Below, one piece after another: positions 1 to 12,481 of a stretch of 64,000 nucleotides of DNA. The notes below the pieces were generated by a model that saw nothing but the letters and a program-made list of their open reading frames with translations, was not told the DNA's origin and did not search any database. Origin of the DNA: Vigna angularis (lineage: Eukaryota > Streptophyta > Magnoliopsida > Fabales > Fabaceae); contig NC_068970.1 in the NCBI RefSeq assembly GCF_016808095.1, positions 11,142,501-11,206,500 on the forward strand, written 5' to 3'. The position numbers were made by a program, and so were the translations under genes. The first letter of the stretch is position 1. Every line of letters starts with the position of its first letter.

Positions 1-1933
<1,933 letters not shown>

Positions 1934-2072
1934 TTCTCTCTCTCTCTCTCTCTATTTCTCTCTCTGTCACATATAAAACCCTCTCCACCCCTTCCCATTT
2001 CCCTCATTCACTCGTATCTTCATTCCTTCCCATTTTTATTTTCTCCCTAAGCACTCTCTCAATCTTCCAGCC
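1934..2072 (+). promoter_or_regulatory. Core promoter and leader of the H+-pyrophosphatase gene
   Basis: A CT-dinucleotide run (about 1934-1966) is followed by a TATA-like element ATATAAAA at 1971-1978, about 95 bp upstream of the start codon at 2073. Initiation about 30 bp downstream of the TATA box would give a short pyrimidine-rich leader of roughly 65-70 nt. CT-rich tracts beside plant core promoters are common. The exact start site is inferred. Confidence 0.55.
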
Positions 2073-5000
2073 ATGGGAGCAGCGATTCTCCCAGATCTCG
2101 GAACTGAGATTCTCATTCCCGTCTGCGCGGTCATTGGAATCGCCTTCGCCCTCTTCCAGTGGCTCCTCGTCTCCAAGGTCAAACTCTCTGCCGTCAGAGA
2201 CGCTTCTCCCAACGCCGCCGCCAAGAATGGCTACAACGACTACCTCATCGAAGAAGAGGAGGGCATCAACGACCATAACGTCGTTGTCAAATGCGCCGAA
2301 ATACAGAACGCCATTTCCGAAGGTCTTTTTTTTTCTCTTACTCGCACTCTCACTCTCTCTTTATCTCTGTTCCGTTTCTGAGATCTACCCTCGATCCCGG
2401 GCCTTTCTCTTTCTCTCTCTCTCCCTCTTCGAAAAATGTTTTAAAGGTTGGAGCTTGTTGTGTCGGCGCGGGTTTCTAATTTCTGGGTAGATCTGGATCT
2501 TCTCGTGCTTCGTCCCACGTACTTTGTTTGGGTTTTTATTGCGAAAAATTTGTTTTGAATTTTTTGTTTTCTATGTTGTTCCTTGTGTGAGTCTTGTTGT
2601 TTGTGAACTCTGTTCTCCGACTTCGACATCTTCCAGTGTGTGTATTTTTTAACCCTGTTATGTCTATTTTTGGGGCTTTAGTTTATGAACTCTAAAACGT
2701 TTTTGTTCTGTATGGTTATCCAGAACATGATTTGAGCCTCGTTTTATTATTTAAGTATTAAAAAAACCGATGTTGGTTATGTGATTTGGACCACACGTCG
2801 AAGTCCTGTGGTAAATTAGTAATTAGCTATGTCTAGTGCCGTTTAGTTTTTTTTATGCGGGTTTTTTGTTCGTAAGGTCGAAAGTTGTGTATTTTTTTAA
2901 CATTCTTTAGTAATCACTTTGATCTTTCTTTTTTAGTAGTATGTGTTACTTAATTTTTTGTCTGCGGCTTTAAACTTGATGCTCTATGAACCCTTGTCAT
3001 CTCATTTATCCGTATTTGGATCTTTTGAATACTCGCATATGAAAGTTTTACTTTAATTAATTTGTAACCCCCAGGTCTTTCTAGTAGAGTGCGTTTACAA
3101 CGGTTCTCCTCATTCCATACATAGTTGCAATGTTTTAAACTTTAACAAGCTATCGCTTCTTAAATTTAGGCCGTGTTATTGTAGTAGATAATTTTTCTCC
3201 CAAAACCCTGTGATCTGTTTTTTGACCTGTTATACTTAATATACGAGCAGAGTTGGTTTTTGCTGAAACCATTGCATGGCAGGACTTTTTGCATTTTATT
3301 TGTTCTTTAAATTTTTGGATATGCTCTCGATTGCTGATCGTTATTCCAAATTAGTGCTTATCGGTGGATGCTAAAGAATGCTTTACTTATTTACCTGTGT
3401 TTGAACTTGAACAGGAGCAACCTCTTTCCTTTTTACTGAATACAAGTATGTAGGAATCTTCATGGTGGCTTTTGCCATTTTGATATTCCTCTTCCTTGGT
3501 TCAGTGGAGGGATTCAGCACAAGCCCCCAGGCTTGCACATACGATAAAACTAAAACGTGTAAGCCAGCACTGGCAACGGCTATTTTCAGCACCATATCTT
3601 TCCTGCTTGGTGGCGTCACATCACTTGTTTCTGGATTCCTTGGAATGAAAATTGCAACTTACGCCAATGCAAGAACCACCTTGGAGGCAAGAAAGGGTGT
3701 TGGGAAGGCCTTCATTACGGCTTTTAGATCTGGTGCTGTTATGGGTTTTCTCCTAGCCGCAAATGGTCTTCTAGTTCTTTACATTGCCATCAACTTGTTT
3801 AAGATCTATTATGGTGATGACTGGGGTGGTCTTTTTGAGGCCATAACTGGTTATGGTCTCGGTGGGTCTTCTATGGCTTTGTTTGGAAGAGTTGGTGGAG
3901 GTATTTATACCAAGGCTGCTGATGTTGGTGCTGATCTCGTTGGCAAGGTTGAGAGAAACATTCCCGAAGATGATCCAAGAAATCCCGCTGTAAGAAATAA
4001 TCACTTCATTATTTTTGGTTTTCAAATATTGTCGTGTTAATACTTTTTTATTTGTCTGAATGAATTGTTGTGCACTCAGGTGATTGCTGACAATGTTGGT
4101 GACAATGTCGGAGATATAGCTGGTATGGGATCTGATCTGTTTGGTTCATATGCGGAGTCATCTTGTGCTGCACTTGTTGTTGCTTCCATCTCCTCATTTG
4201 GGTTGAATCATGAGTTGACTGCAATGCTCTACCCTCTCATTGTCAGTTCTGTGGGTATCCTTGTTTGTTTGCTCACCACCTTATTTGCAACTGACTTCTT
4301 TGAGATCAAGGCTGTGAAGGAGATTGAGCCTGCATTGAAAAAACAGCTTGTTATTTCCACTGTGCTGATGACTATTGGGGTTGCAGTTGTTAGTTTTGTT
4401 GCACTTCCAACTTCCTTCACTATCTTCAATTTTGGAGTGCAGAAAGACGTCAAGAGCTGGTCAGTATAAGTAACCAAGTTTCTGGTGAAAATTATTTAAT
4501 GATGGGTTATTGTATATTTATACATTAATACATTGTTGCTTTTTATATCTATGAACTCGAATGATATTTGTATTTTGTATTGCAGGCAGCTATTTTTGTG
4601 TGTTGCTGTTGGTCTTTGGGCAGGACTTATTATCGGATTTGTAACTGAGTACTATACTAGTAACGCATATAGGTAAGTAATTTTAGCGTAATGTTTTACC
4701 ATTTTTTGACCTTTGTGTAATCATATCATCAGGCTTTAGCTTGACTATGTGTCTGGTTTTGCAGTCCTGTTCAAGACGTTGCTGACTCCTGCAGAACTGG
4801 TGCTGCAACTAATGTTATATTTGGCCTTGCCTTAGGATACAAGTCTGTTATCATTCCAATTTTTGCTATAGCAATTAGTATTTTTGTTAGTTTCACCTTT
4901 GCTGCCATGTATGGTATTGCCGTTGCTGCACTTGGGATGCTGAGTACCATTGCAACTGGGTTGGCCATAGACGCATATGGTCCAATCAGTGACAATGCTG

Positions 5001-6246
5001 GAGGTATTGCTGAGATGGCTGGCATGAGTCACAGAATTCGTGAGAGAACTGATGCTCTTGATGCTGCTGGTAACACTACAGCTGCAATTGGGAAGGTGTG
5101 GATTTTGATTTATTTTGCCTTCTTCAAACCCATTCTGCAAGTTAACGCAAACATCTGTTTTCTTGCTACTTATCTGATATCTATATTATTCTGTTTTAGG
5201 GCTTTGCCATTGGTTCTGCCGCCCTTGTATCTCTGGCCCTTTTTGGTGCCTTTGTGAGCCGAGCATCTATTACGACTGTTGATGTGTTGACTCCAAAGGT
5301 TTTCATTGGTTTAATTGTGGGGGCAATGCTTCCTTACTGGTTTTCTGCCATGACCATGAAGAGTGTGGGAAGTGCTGCTCTGAAGATGGTTGAGGAAGTG
5401 CGCAGGCAATTCAATACCATCCCAGGGTTGATGGAGGGAACTGCCAAGCCTGACTATGCTACGTGTGTTAAGATCTCTACTGATGCTTCCATTAAAGAAA
5501 TGATTCCACCTGGTGCTCTTGTCATGCTTACACCTCTTGTTGTTGGGATCCTTTTTGGTGTCGAAACACTTTCTGGTGTCCTCGCTGGATCTTTGGTATC
5601 TGGTGTACAGGTAATGTTTCATCCACCTCTCCTTATTCTGTAGTTTACTCAAAAACCTTGTTGTCTGTCATCCTCCCACATAGTCTTTGCATCTAAGACG
5701 TATTTCCATGCCATGCTTACAGATTGCCATCTCTGCATCCAACACCGGCGGTGCATGGGATAATGCAAAGAAGTACATTGAGGTAATGATTTGTTGACTA
5801 CTTTGAGCCGTGTAATTAATTGATTCACCCCGGTATTATAATGGAGTCCTAACTGGTTATCGGAGTTTTTGAAACTAATCATCCTAATAGGAATCCTAAT
5901 AGGAATCACTTGGTATGACTATTAAGGGTAATTATTATGAAATTCAATAAATTTGACCGTATAACAGCTATAGCTTGGAATTGTGTGATAAATCTTTAAT
6001 ATGCATTTGATGATGTATATAATTGGTGTAATTTTACAGGCTGGTGCTTCTGAGCATGCCAGAACCCTTGGTCCAAAAGGGTCAGATTGCCACAAGGCAG
6101 CAGTTATTGGTGACACCATTGGAGACCCTCTCAAGGATACATCTGGTCCCTCACTTAACATCCTTATCAAGCTGATGGCAGTTGAGTCTCTTGTTTTTGC
6201 CCCTTTCTTTGCTACCCATGGTGGTTTACTCTTCAAGATCTTCTAA
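2073..6246 (+). CDS. Vacuolar K+-dependent (type I) H+-translocating inorganic pyrophosphatase
   Basis: Exons: 2073-2322, 3415-3989, 4080-4459, 4586-4672, 4765-5095, 5200-5610, 5723-5782, 6040-6246. Joined they encode 766 residues, the size of plant type I vacuolar enzymes. The enzyme couples pyrophosphate hydrolysis to proton pumping into the vacuole through about 16 membrane helices. The PPi-binding segment [11 protein letters not shown] is residues 253-263. The acidic motif DNVGDNVGD is 279-287, with D279, D283 and D287. GNTTAA (533-538) carries Ala at 537, the K+-dependent signature; K+-independent enzymes have Lys there. Every intron is GT-AG and the frame closes exactly. Residue numbering coincides with the published mung bean enzyme, which supports a Vigna-like source. 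The gene stands alone, with its own TATA box at 1971-1978. No truncation or unusual residue was seen. Confidence 0.97.
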
Positions 6247-6735
6247 AGAGTAGAGAGAAAAGAGCATCGTTCATCAATTTTCTACTATGATGGCAGAACA
6301 AGGAAAATCCGTCCTTTTACCACCATGCCTTTACTTTTTTGTTAGTCTTTTTTTAACTCATCTGTCATGTCGACTTCATTGTTTTTGAAACAGTATATTT
6401 TGTCACTCATTTGTAGTTTTAAGAAACTTCATTAGGGAGTCTGCAGCAAAATTTTTCCTTGTTACGTGGAGTTTCATGATGATGACGATGATTATACTAT
6501 TTTCCGCGCGAACCATTTCTCAGATGTCGTTGGTCGATTCTGGTAGATACTTCATTTTTTGTGTTCTGGTTTTAAGAGATTTCTTGAAATTGAACTAATT
6601 CAATTAAAACGGAATAATGGATTAATAAAAAAACGTGAATTAAATATATGTTTTTTAATCTTTCAATTTCAGCTCGTCTTTAAATTTTGATATTTTAGAT
6701 TAAATTTTAAAAATAAGAGAAAATGATTTTTTTTA
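6247..6735. other. 3' UTR and downstream flank of the H+-pyrophosphatase gene
   Basis: T-rich non-coding sequence follows the stop codon. AATAAA-like strings occur near 6620-6630, but the cleavage site cannot be fixed. The left target-site duplication of the next transposon is 6727-6735. Confidence 0.5.
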
Positions 6736-6971
6736 GGGTTAAATATGTTTTTAGTCCCTAAACTATTGGCCATTTCTGGTTTTCGTCCCTTTTCCAAAGT
6801 AAGGCACACTTTAGTCTTCATACTTTTCGAAATTTTGGTTTTAGTCCTCCAAAACTAACACCGTGAAAAATATGATGACGTGGCTAACGGTAGACTGACA
6901 CAGTTCTTTCTTTTTTCAGAGTTTATCAGCTTTTCTTCCTTTCTCTCTCCCTCGTCTCTTCCTTCAATTTC
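6736..6971 (+). repeat. Left terminal inverted repeat of the Pack-MULE
   Basis: Matches the reverse complement of 7804-8039 with only scattered substitutions. It contains a CT-rich stretch (about 6910-6970) that could serve as a leader or promoter-like segment. Confidence 0.9.
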
Positions 6972-7341
6972 TTCCTTTGATTTTTCATTTGCCAGTTTTC
7001 TATTTTTATCAGCATTTGCCATGTTGGTACATGAGTTTGTCTACAAATCCTTTTAAGATCAGTCCTACGAGCAATTGAATGAAAACTTTACTTGGAATCT
7101 AGAACCTGAAATTGAAGTAATATGTAACTTTACTGGAAATTATGTTGTAAATGTATAATTTTGTGGACCAACAAATATAGTTCCATACTCCGTTATTCCA
7201 GGTGCGTGAAAGGAATATGGGAGAACTTAAACATATATATCTTTATAAAAAAAAATTTAAGTTCCTTGTGGAAGTTTTATGCAGTAGAATATCTTTTGTT
7301 TCTGTGCGACATTTGCATTAACTCGTGCCATATGTTGACAG

Positions 7342-7803
7342 ACTAGTGAAACTCCTTCAAAAATCTTTCTCATTAACTGCTTGTGTGCTATTCAACAACC
7401 TTTATCTGGATACGAGGCTGTCGCTGATTACGTGAATAGACTTGGAGCAATGATTGATAATCACTTACGCGTTTTTGTGGAAAAAGAAGCTGAAGCAATC
7501 TTAAGAAGATGTAATTTGTCAGAAAAGATGCGTCTCTTGCAGAATTCAATACACAAGGAAGGGGAGAATGAAGTCGGTACCCCATTGGCTGAGAGGGAGG
7601 ACACTAGTCCAGCCATTCTTTCGGAGTGTTTGAAAGCTCTGTTTGGTCTTATTTTGGGAAGTGAAAGTTCCCTGCCGGAATTTGAGCAGATGCAGGTTCC
7701 AAGATTGCGTTCTGAGGCTTTTATAGGCGTGGCTAGGTCATTGGCCGAAGCTTACGAGCTTATTTATAAGGCTATTATGGATCCCAAAAATGTTTTGTGT
7801 TTT
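7342..7803 (+). pseudogene. Captured C-terminal exon of COG6 (conserved oligomeric Golgi subunit 6)
   Basis: An open frame begins after an acceptor-like CAG at 7339-7341. It runs through the captured segment and on into the right inverted repeat, stopping at 7918-7920. The translation contains QQPLSGYEAVADYVNRLGAM, LVE/VEKEAEAILRRCNL-type text, SLPEFEQMQVPRLRSEAF and ARSLAEAYELIYKAIMDPKN. I recognise these as the C-terminal part of plant COG6, a Golgi vesicle-tethering subunit. The final COG6 residues after MDPKN are missing and are replaced by repeat-encoded residues. Sequence 5' of 7342 looks like intron, so genomic DNA rather than a retrocopy was captured. There is no native start codon, and expression is unknown. 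The family assignment is from memory, without a search. Confidence 0.68.
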
Positions 7804-8039
7804 GAAACTGAAGGAAGAGACGAGGGAGAGAGAAAGGAAGAAAAGCTGATAAACTCTGAAAAAAGAAAGAACTCTGTGAGTCTACCGTTAGCCACGTTAG
7901 CATATTTTTCACGGTGTTAGTTTTGGAAGACTAAAACCAAAGTTTCGAAAAGTATGAGGACTAAAGTGTACCTTACTTTGGAAGAGGGACGAAAACCAGA
8001 AATGACCAATAGTTTAGGGACTAAAAACATATTTAACCC
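7804..8039 (-). repeat. Right terminal inverted repeat of the Pack-MULE
   Basis: Reverse-complement partner of 6736-6971. The captured COG6 frame reads into it and stops at 7918-7920. Confidence 0.9.
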
Positions 8040-8048
8040 TTTTTTTTA

Positions 8049-9842
8049 ATTTAATCATGTTAAAATTTGTAAATAATTCAAGTAGTAATATAAATGTATG
8101 TCAAATTTTGTTTAACGTAATTAAATTTTATTTAACGTAATTTTATTAATTTATTTTTAAGATTTGAGAAAATATATTGTATTTTTATGGTAAAGTTTAG
8201 GAATAAAAATATATTTAATTTTAAAATAATTATATCCATAAAAATTGAGGGTTGAATTGTAGTGCATTGGCTTGAACTTCAAAGTCCAAAAACTCATGAA
8301 ACTTAAAATTTTATTTAAGGTTGTACTTATTTTGTAATTATTTTATTGTGGAAAATATTTTTTTAATAATTTTTTTGATAATTTATAATAATTTATGTAA
8401 TAATTTATGATTGATCTATTTTAAATATATAAACCAATAAAATAGTAAAACATATCTCTTCGTCAAACAGTTATTAAAATATAATGATTGTTTTAAATAT
8501 ATAAATCAATAAAATAATAACATAATCTTTTCGTCAAAATGTTATTAAAATATAATGGTATTTTATTATGGTATCAAAATGAAAAATATTAAGAAAAATG
8601 GATATTTAAAAAAAATATAACTTAAAATTTTACTCAAGGTTGTACTTAATTTATTATGGTATCAAAATGGAAAATGGATATTCTACAAAATATACACGTG
8701 AAAACACTGTGAATGTAAAATTGTAATATAGGAACTTTTGAAAGAAGTTAATTTTAAATTTAAGAATATTAACAAACTTATTCCTACCTTAATAGTTTAC
8801 GTTGATTTTCATTTCAAATTTTAGAAACAATATTACTACGTTTTTTTTACTTTCTGAAATTTAAACTACTTGAAAATGATCATTTATAGAAATTTAACAA
8901 AAAAAATAAGGGAAAATTAATTAGTTATCTTTATGACGTTGGTGCTTCATTTCCTACTCAATTATTTTCCAATTTTAGCACATTTATGATGTTATTTATT
9001 ACCAAATATTTTCATTATCAGTATTTATTATAATTAGAACAGTGTGAATCACTAATTGGTTGATTGCAAGCAAGAGAAGTCGGGTTCTTTGAAAGCTTTA
9101 CATGTAATTATGAAAAAACACGTGATATTGAGTCCTTATTTCAGGTATGACCTTTTTCTGTTATTTGGTTAAAAAGAACCTCATTACTCGTTGGGATAAA
9201 AGAGTGTAAGTTTGGAATGGCTGTTACATTAATGTTGAAGTACAAACGTGTTTAGATCAATTTTTTTGGTCGAACCTCTCCTATCAATCTTGTTGCCTTC
9301 ACCGACGCTATACAGTTTCTTTCTTGCCAATTCATTAAATTCTTGAAACTCCAAGAAACAGGACACGATTTTCTGCTCATTTGTCCAAGTTGAATGCTGC
9401 ATGCTTTCATATAACACTTGTGAGCTACATTGAATTATTTACTTGATTAAAGATCTGCTACTCTCTTGCTGCAAACCGGTTTGTGATAGCCTAGTGCCAT
9501 TCATATTGCAACCAATTTAGGATTCTATGTGCGAATTATGCATTTGAAAATTGTTTTTATATGTTGTGTGATTAGGGTTCATCCATCTTTCCATTTTTCT
9601 GATAATTAAGTTTCCACTTTGTAGATGTTTCCATATTGTGATCTTGTCTTAGACACGAATTGTTTCTTATGGATATAACCTAGCTGTTTCTGCTACCATT
9701 TTCAAGAATTGCTATAAAACGAGGCAATGTTACTAGTTAAGGTTTCAAAGCAACTGAACCATACATATTTTTCTTTTTTAGTTTGATTTAAATTACAAAA
9801 ACATCAAAGACTTTTCCAAGCTGTTGGAAAATCTCAACACCT
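8049..9842. other. AT-rich intergenic DNA with internal duplications
   Basis: No gene seen. It contains a 72 bp tandem duplication (8419-8561). A roughly 30 bp string recurs about 320 bp apart (8301-8330 and 8621-8650). The part beyond 9700 should include the 3' UTR of the minus-strand dioxygenase gene. Confidence 0.6.
8419..8561. repeat. 72 bp tandem duplication
   Basis: Two adjacent copies, 8419-8490 and 8491-8561, each begin TTTTAAATATATAAA and end in a TTATTAAAATATAATG-like string, with a few mismatches. Confidence 0.8.
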
Positions 9843-11596
9843 CTAGTCAGAGTTATCTTCAATTTTGACAGTCTCAAGTGCAATCTTTCCCTCTTGATAG
9901 CACTGGTAGTTGATGTCACCATAGCATTTAACGTTTCTGTATAACCTAGGCCGCGACTCATCTATAAGACCCTCTACAGGTCGAATCTCCTTCTCAGGAT
10001 CTGGCTCATTGAACATTGCCAAAGACATCCTCATATTTTCTGTGTTTGTCACAACCCTGTGCATTATGCTCTTGAATATTCCATTACTCATGATCTGCAA
10101 CAGTGCCAAACTTCATTAACCATTCATTAACTAACACTGATTCCACCTCAAAAACTAGTTAATGACGCACCACTACAAAAATAGAATCATTAAGCTTGGA
10201 GAATTTTTATTACTCATCAACAAGTAGAACAACGATTTCTTGAGATAGAATAGAACCCAGTTTACCTGCATTTGATCGCCCAGATTGACAACAAAGGCAT
10301 CGGGCATTGTGGGAACACTGACCCAATTGTCATCTATCAGAACTTGAAGACCTTCCACTTCTTTGTCTTGCAATAGAACTGTGATTCCTGATCGATCTGT
10401 GTGAGGTTTGACGCCAAGGACCAGATCAGGCCTAGAACATCGTGGATAGAAGTTGAACCTCGCCAGCATCAATGATTCTTCACCAAACTGGTCCAGGAAG
10501 CTACCCTCTTCCAAATTCAGTGACCTTGCCATGGATCTCAAGAGATAATCCATCATTGATTTCACTTTCGCCGAAAACTCCTCTAATTTCTCACTGCATT
10601 ATGTTAAGAAAATTGAGCCCAGTAATTACTCTACTTCAGTATGTGACAGAAATTTCTCAGGTAGATAATGTATCCTCAAGAAATCTTCTTTCTAACAGAT
10701 AAGTTTAGAATAATATAATACGAGTTGCTATGTTTTAGGACAAACTGAACTGGTTGAAGGGCAGTACCTAAAATCAGAAGGAATTTTGGGCCAAAGAGAA
10801 AGTCTTCGATTTTTTTCTGGAAAAATTCGAAGTGATAGGCGATAGGACCAGTCAAGAACCTGCTTGTCCGAAACTACTCTATCATTCCCATACCCTTCAG
10901 ATTCATTAACAGCTCGAGCATACTTCTGCTTTTCCTCTTCTGGGAGTGCAAAAAATTGTTTTGCAAGTTCACGAATTTTGTCAAGGTATGAACTTGACAT
11001 TCCATGACCAATTGCCTGCATGTCAGATATGCCCACTATTATTACAAAGATGAAAGCATTTATATCCTTGACACATTGAAATTAACTTGCATATATGGCA
11101 CGTAATATGACCTTAGATATGCTAAATATCCACACAGAGGCCCTTTGGTTTAAAGAAGAATCAATCAGCAGTGTTGATATTTAGCAATGCACTGACATGA
11201 CCGTAAAACACAAAATTAATCTGAGACATTGGAAGGGTCCCTTTTTAGCCGCCAGTTAATAAAATTTATCGCTTTTTTCATCTTAATAACTCTTCAAAGG
11301 GAATCAGAGAGTACAAAATGCAATATATGACTGATGGTGCTTTGAAACGCATGCAAGTAGCAGTGAAGATGAAGTTTTTGGAAGCTTTTGTAGATCCACA
11401 CCTGGAAGCATCCAGCTGAAGTTAGAGCAGATCTGAGCTTCTGTAGCTCACCTTCTGATGAGAGGAGACTTAGATCAATGATGGGTATTGGAATGAGTGC
11501 GGAAGAATCTTTAGATACAAAGCTATTTCCTTTAACAATATATTGCGATGGTGGTTCATCACCTCCCATGGACATTTGTTGAACGCTCTTGGCCAT
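9843..11596 (-). CDS. 2-oxoglutarate/Fe(II)-dependent dioxygenase, SRG1-like
   Basis: Minus-strand exons in coding order: 11596-11402, 11015-10768, 10593-10266, 10094-9843. Joined they give 340 residues, normal for plant soluble dioxygenases. The N-terminal DIOX_N domain carries IPIIDLSLL near residue 37. The catalytic jelly-roll has H212-T-D214 and H269 for iron, and R279-M-S281 for 2-oxoglutarate. These enzymes hydroxylate, demethylate or desaturate specialised metabolites or hormones in the cytosol. The SRG1/codeine demethylase/norcoclaurine synthase-like subgroup is diverse, so the substrate cannot be named from sequence. All introns are GT-AG. The intact triad suggests an active enzyme. 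It is divergently oriented to the transporter gene, about 0.9 kb apart. Confidence 0.93.
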
Positions 11597-12481
11597 CGAT
11601 TTCTCCGAAACTAGTAGATTGTCAGCGATGTCTTTCTCAGTTGGTGATCCACCAATGGATGGCTTTCTTTGGGAGACCGACTTTCGATTATTTGTTTATG
11701 TCTGAAAGCTACAAACTGATTTGTTTAGTGTAATACGCAACAAAATCTGCAGTTAAGTCCAATGGCTCTGACAAGAACATGAGCTGTAACTTTGTTTTTC
11801 GTAGTTAAACTGTTTTAATAATGAACACGGGTCGTCTATATAGCCGAAAAATTTGCATCCGATAATTTTTAACAAAATATTTAGAATGTTTTATATAAAA
11901 ATATGCGTTCATGTCGTTTTAAAAATAGAAATTGTTGATTTTTTTAGTACTTAAATCATTTGAAATTAAAAAGTTTAAATTCCAATTTTATTTGTGTTAT
12001 TTATTTACTTGATTTTTGCGGTAACTCGGTTCACTTCACTGAGATAAACACATTTCGGATGTGAAAGCAGCGTTCGACTTGATGACATGGTACGAGAAGA
12101 TTGCTCTTTGCACTCTCTTGATATGTAACTACGCAACATGATGGCCCGGCCCATGTTTTCCCACAAGATAACATATCCTGACCAAAAACATTACATACAT
12201 TACAACGTTTTGAACCAAAAAACATAAACATGTCATAGACTATGACTAAGACTATGACCACGACTGTGCCTTGTGCATTCCAAAATCTTCATTTTGATGT
12301 GAGCCACAAGCACCACCACTTCGTGGCCACCTCTTATAGCATCAACGTTAATATTACCCATACGCCTCATGTTTTGTTATGTAATGACACTCCCTAACAC
12401 ACCCAAATATTCTTTCTTTATCTTTTTTTCCCCTTTCGTTTCGTTTGTTTTCTGCAACTTCAATAGGCTATTTTAACCAGC
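11597..12481. promoter_or_regulatory. Divergent intergenic region between dioxygenase (-) and transporter (+)
   Basis: 885 bp that must hold both promoters. It is AT-rich in the middle (11,820-12,010) and T/C-rich before the transporter start (12,410-12,450). No TATA box could be assigned with confidence on either side, and no other gene is seen. Confidence 0.45.

Larger units (their letters stand above)
6736..8039. mobile_element. Non-autonomous Mutator-like element carrying a gene fragment (Pack-MULE)
   Basis: Two inverted arms of about 236 bp (6736-6971 and 7804-8039) match almost base for base. They begin GGGTTAAATATG and end CATATTTAACCC. A perfect 9 bp direct repeat (TTTTTTTTA) flanks the element at 6727-6735 and 8040-8048. 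Long inverted ends with a 9 bp target duplication are the hallmark of Mutator-like elements. The repeat is T-rich, so part of the match could be chance. The 832 bp interior encodes no transposase. It holds a coding exon unrelated to transposition (see the COG6 entry), preceded by what looks like retained intron sequence. High arm identity suggests fairly recent insertion. The element sits between the H+-pyrophosphatase and dioxygenase genes. Confidence 0.88.

Noticed and set aside
7161..7346. 61-codon frame inside the Pack-MULE before the COG6 exon
   Set aside because: It is out of frame with the captured exon and lies in intron-like sequence.
9229..9417. 62-residue minus-strand frame downstream of the dioxygenase
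   Set aside because: The composition looks vaguely coding, but no family was recognised and no splice partners were found. It is not needed for the 340-residue dioxygenase.
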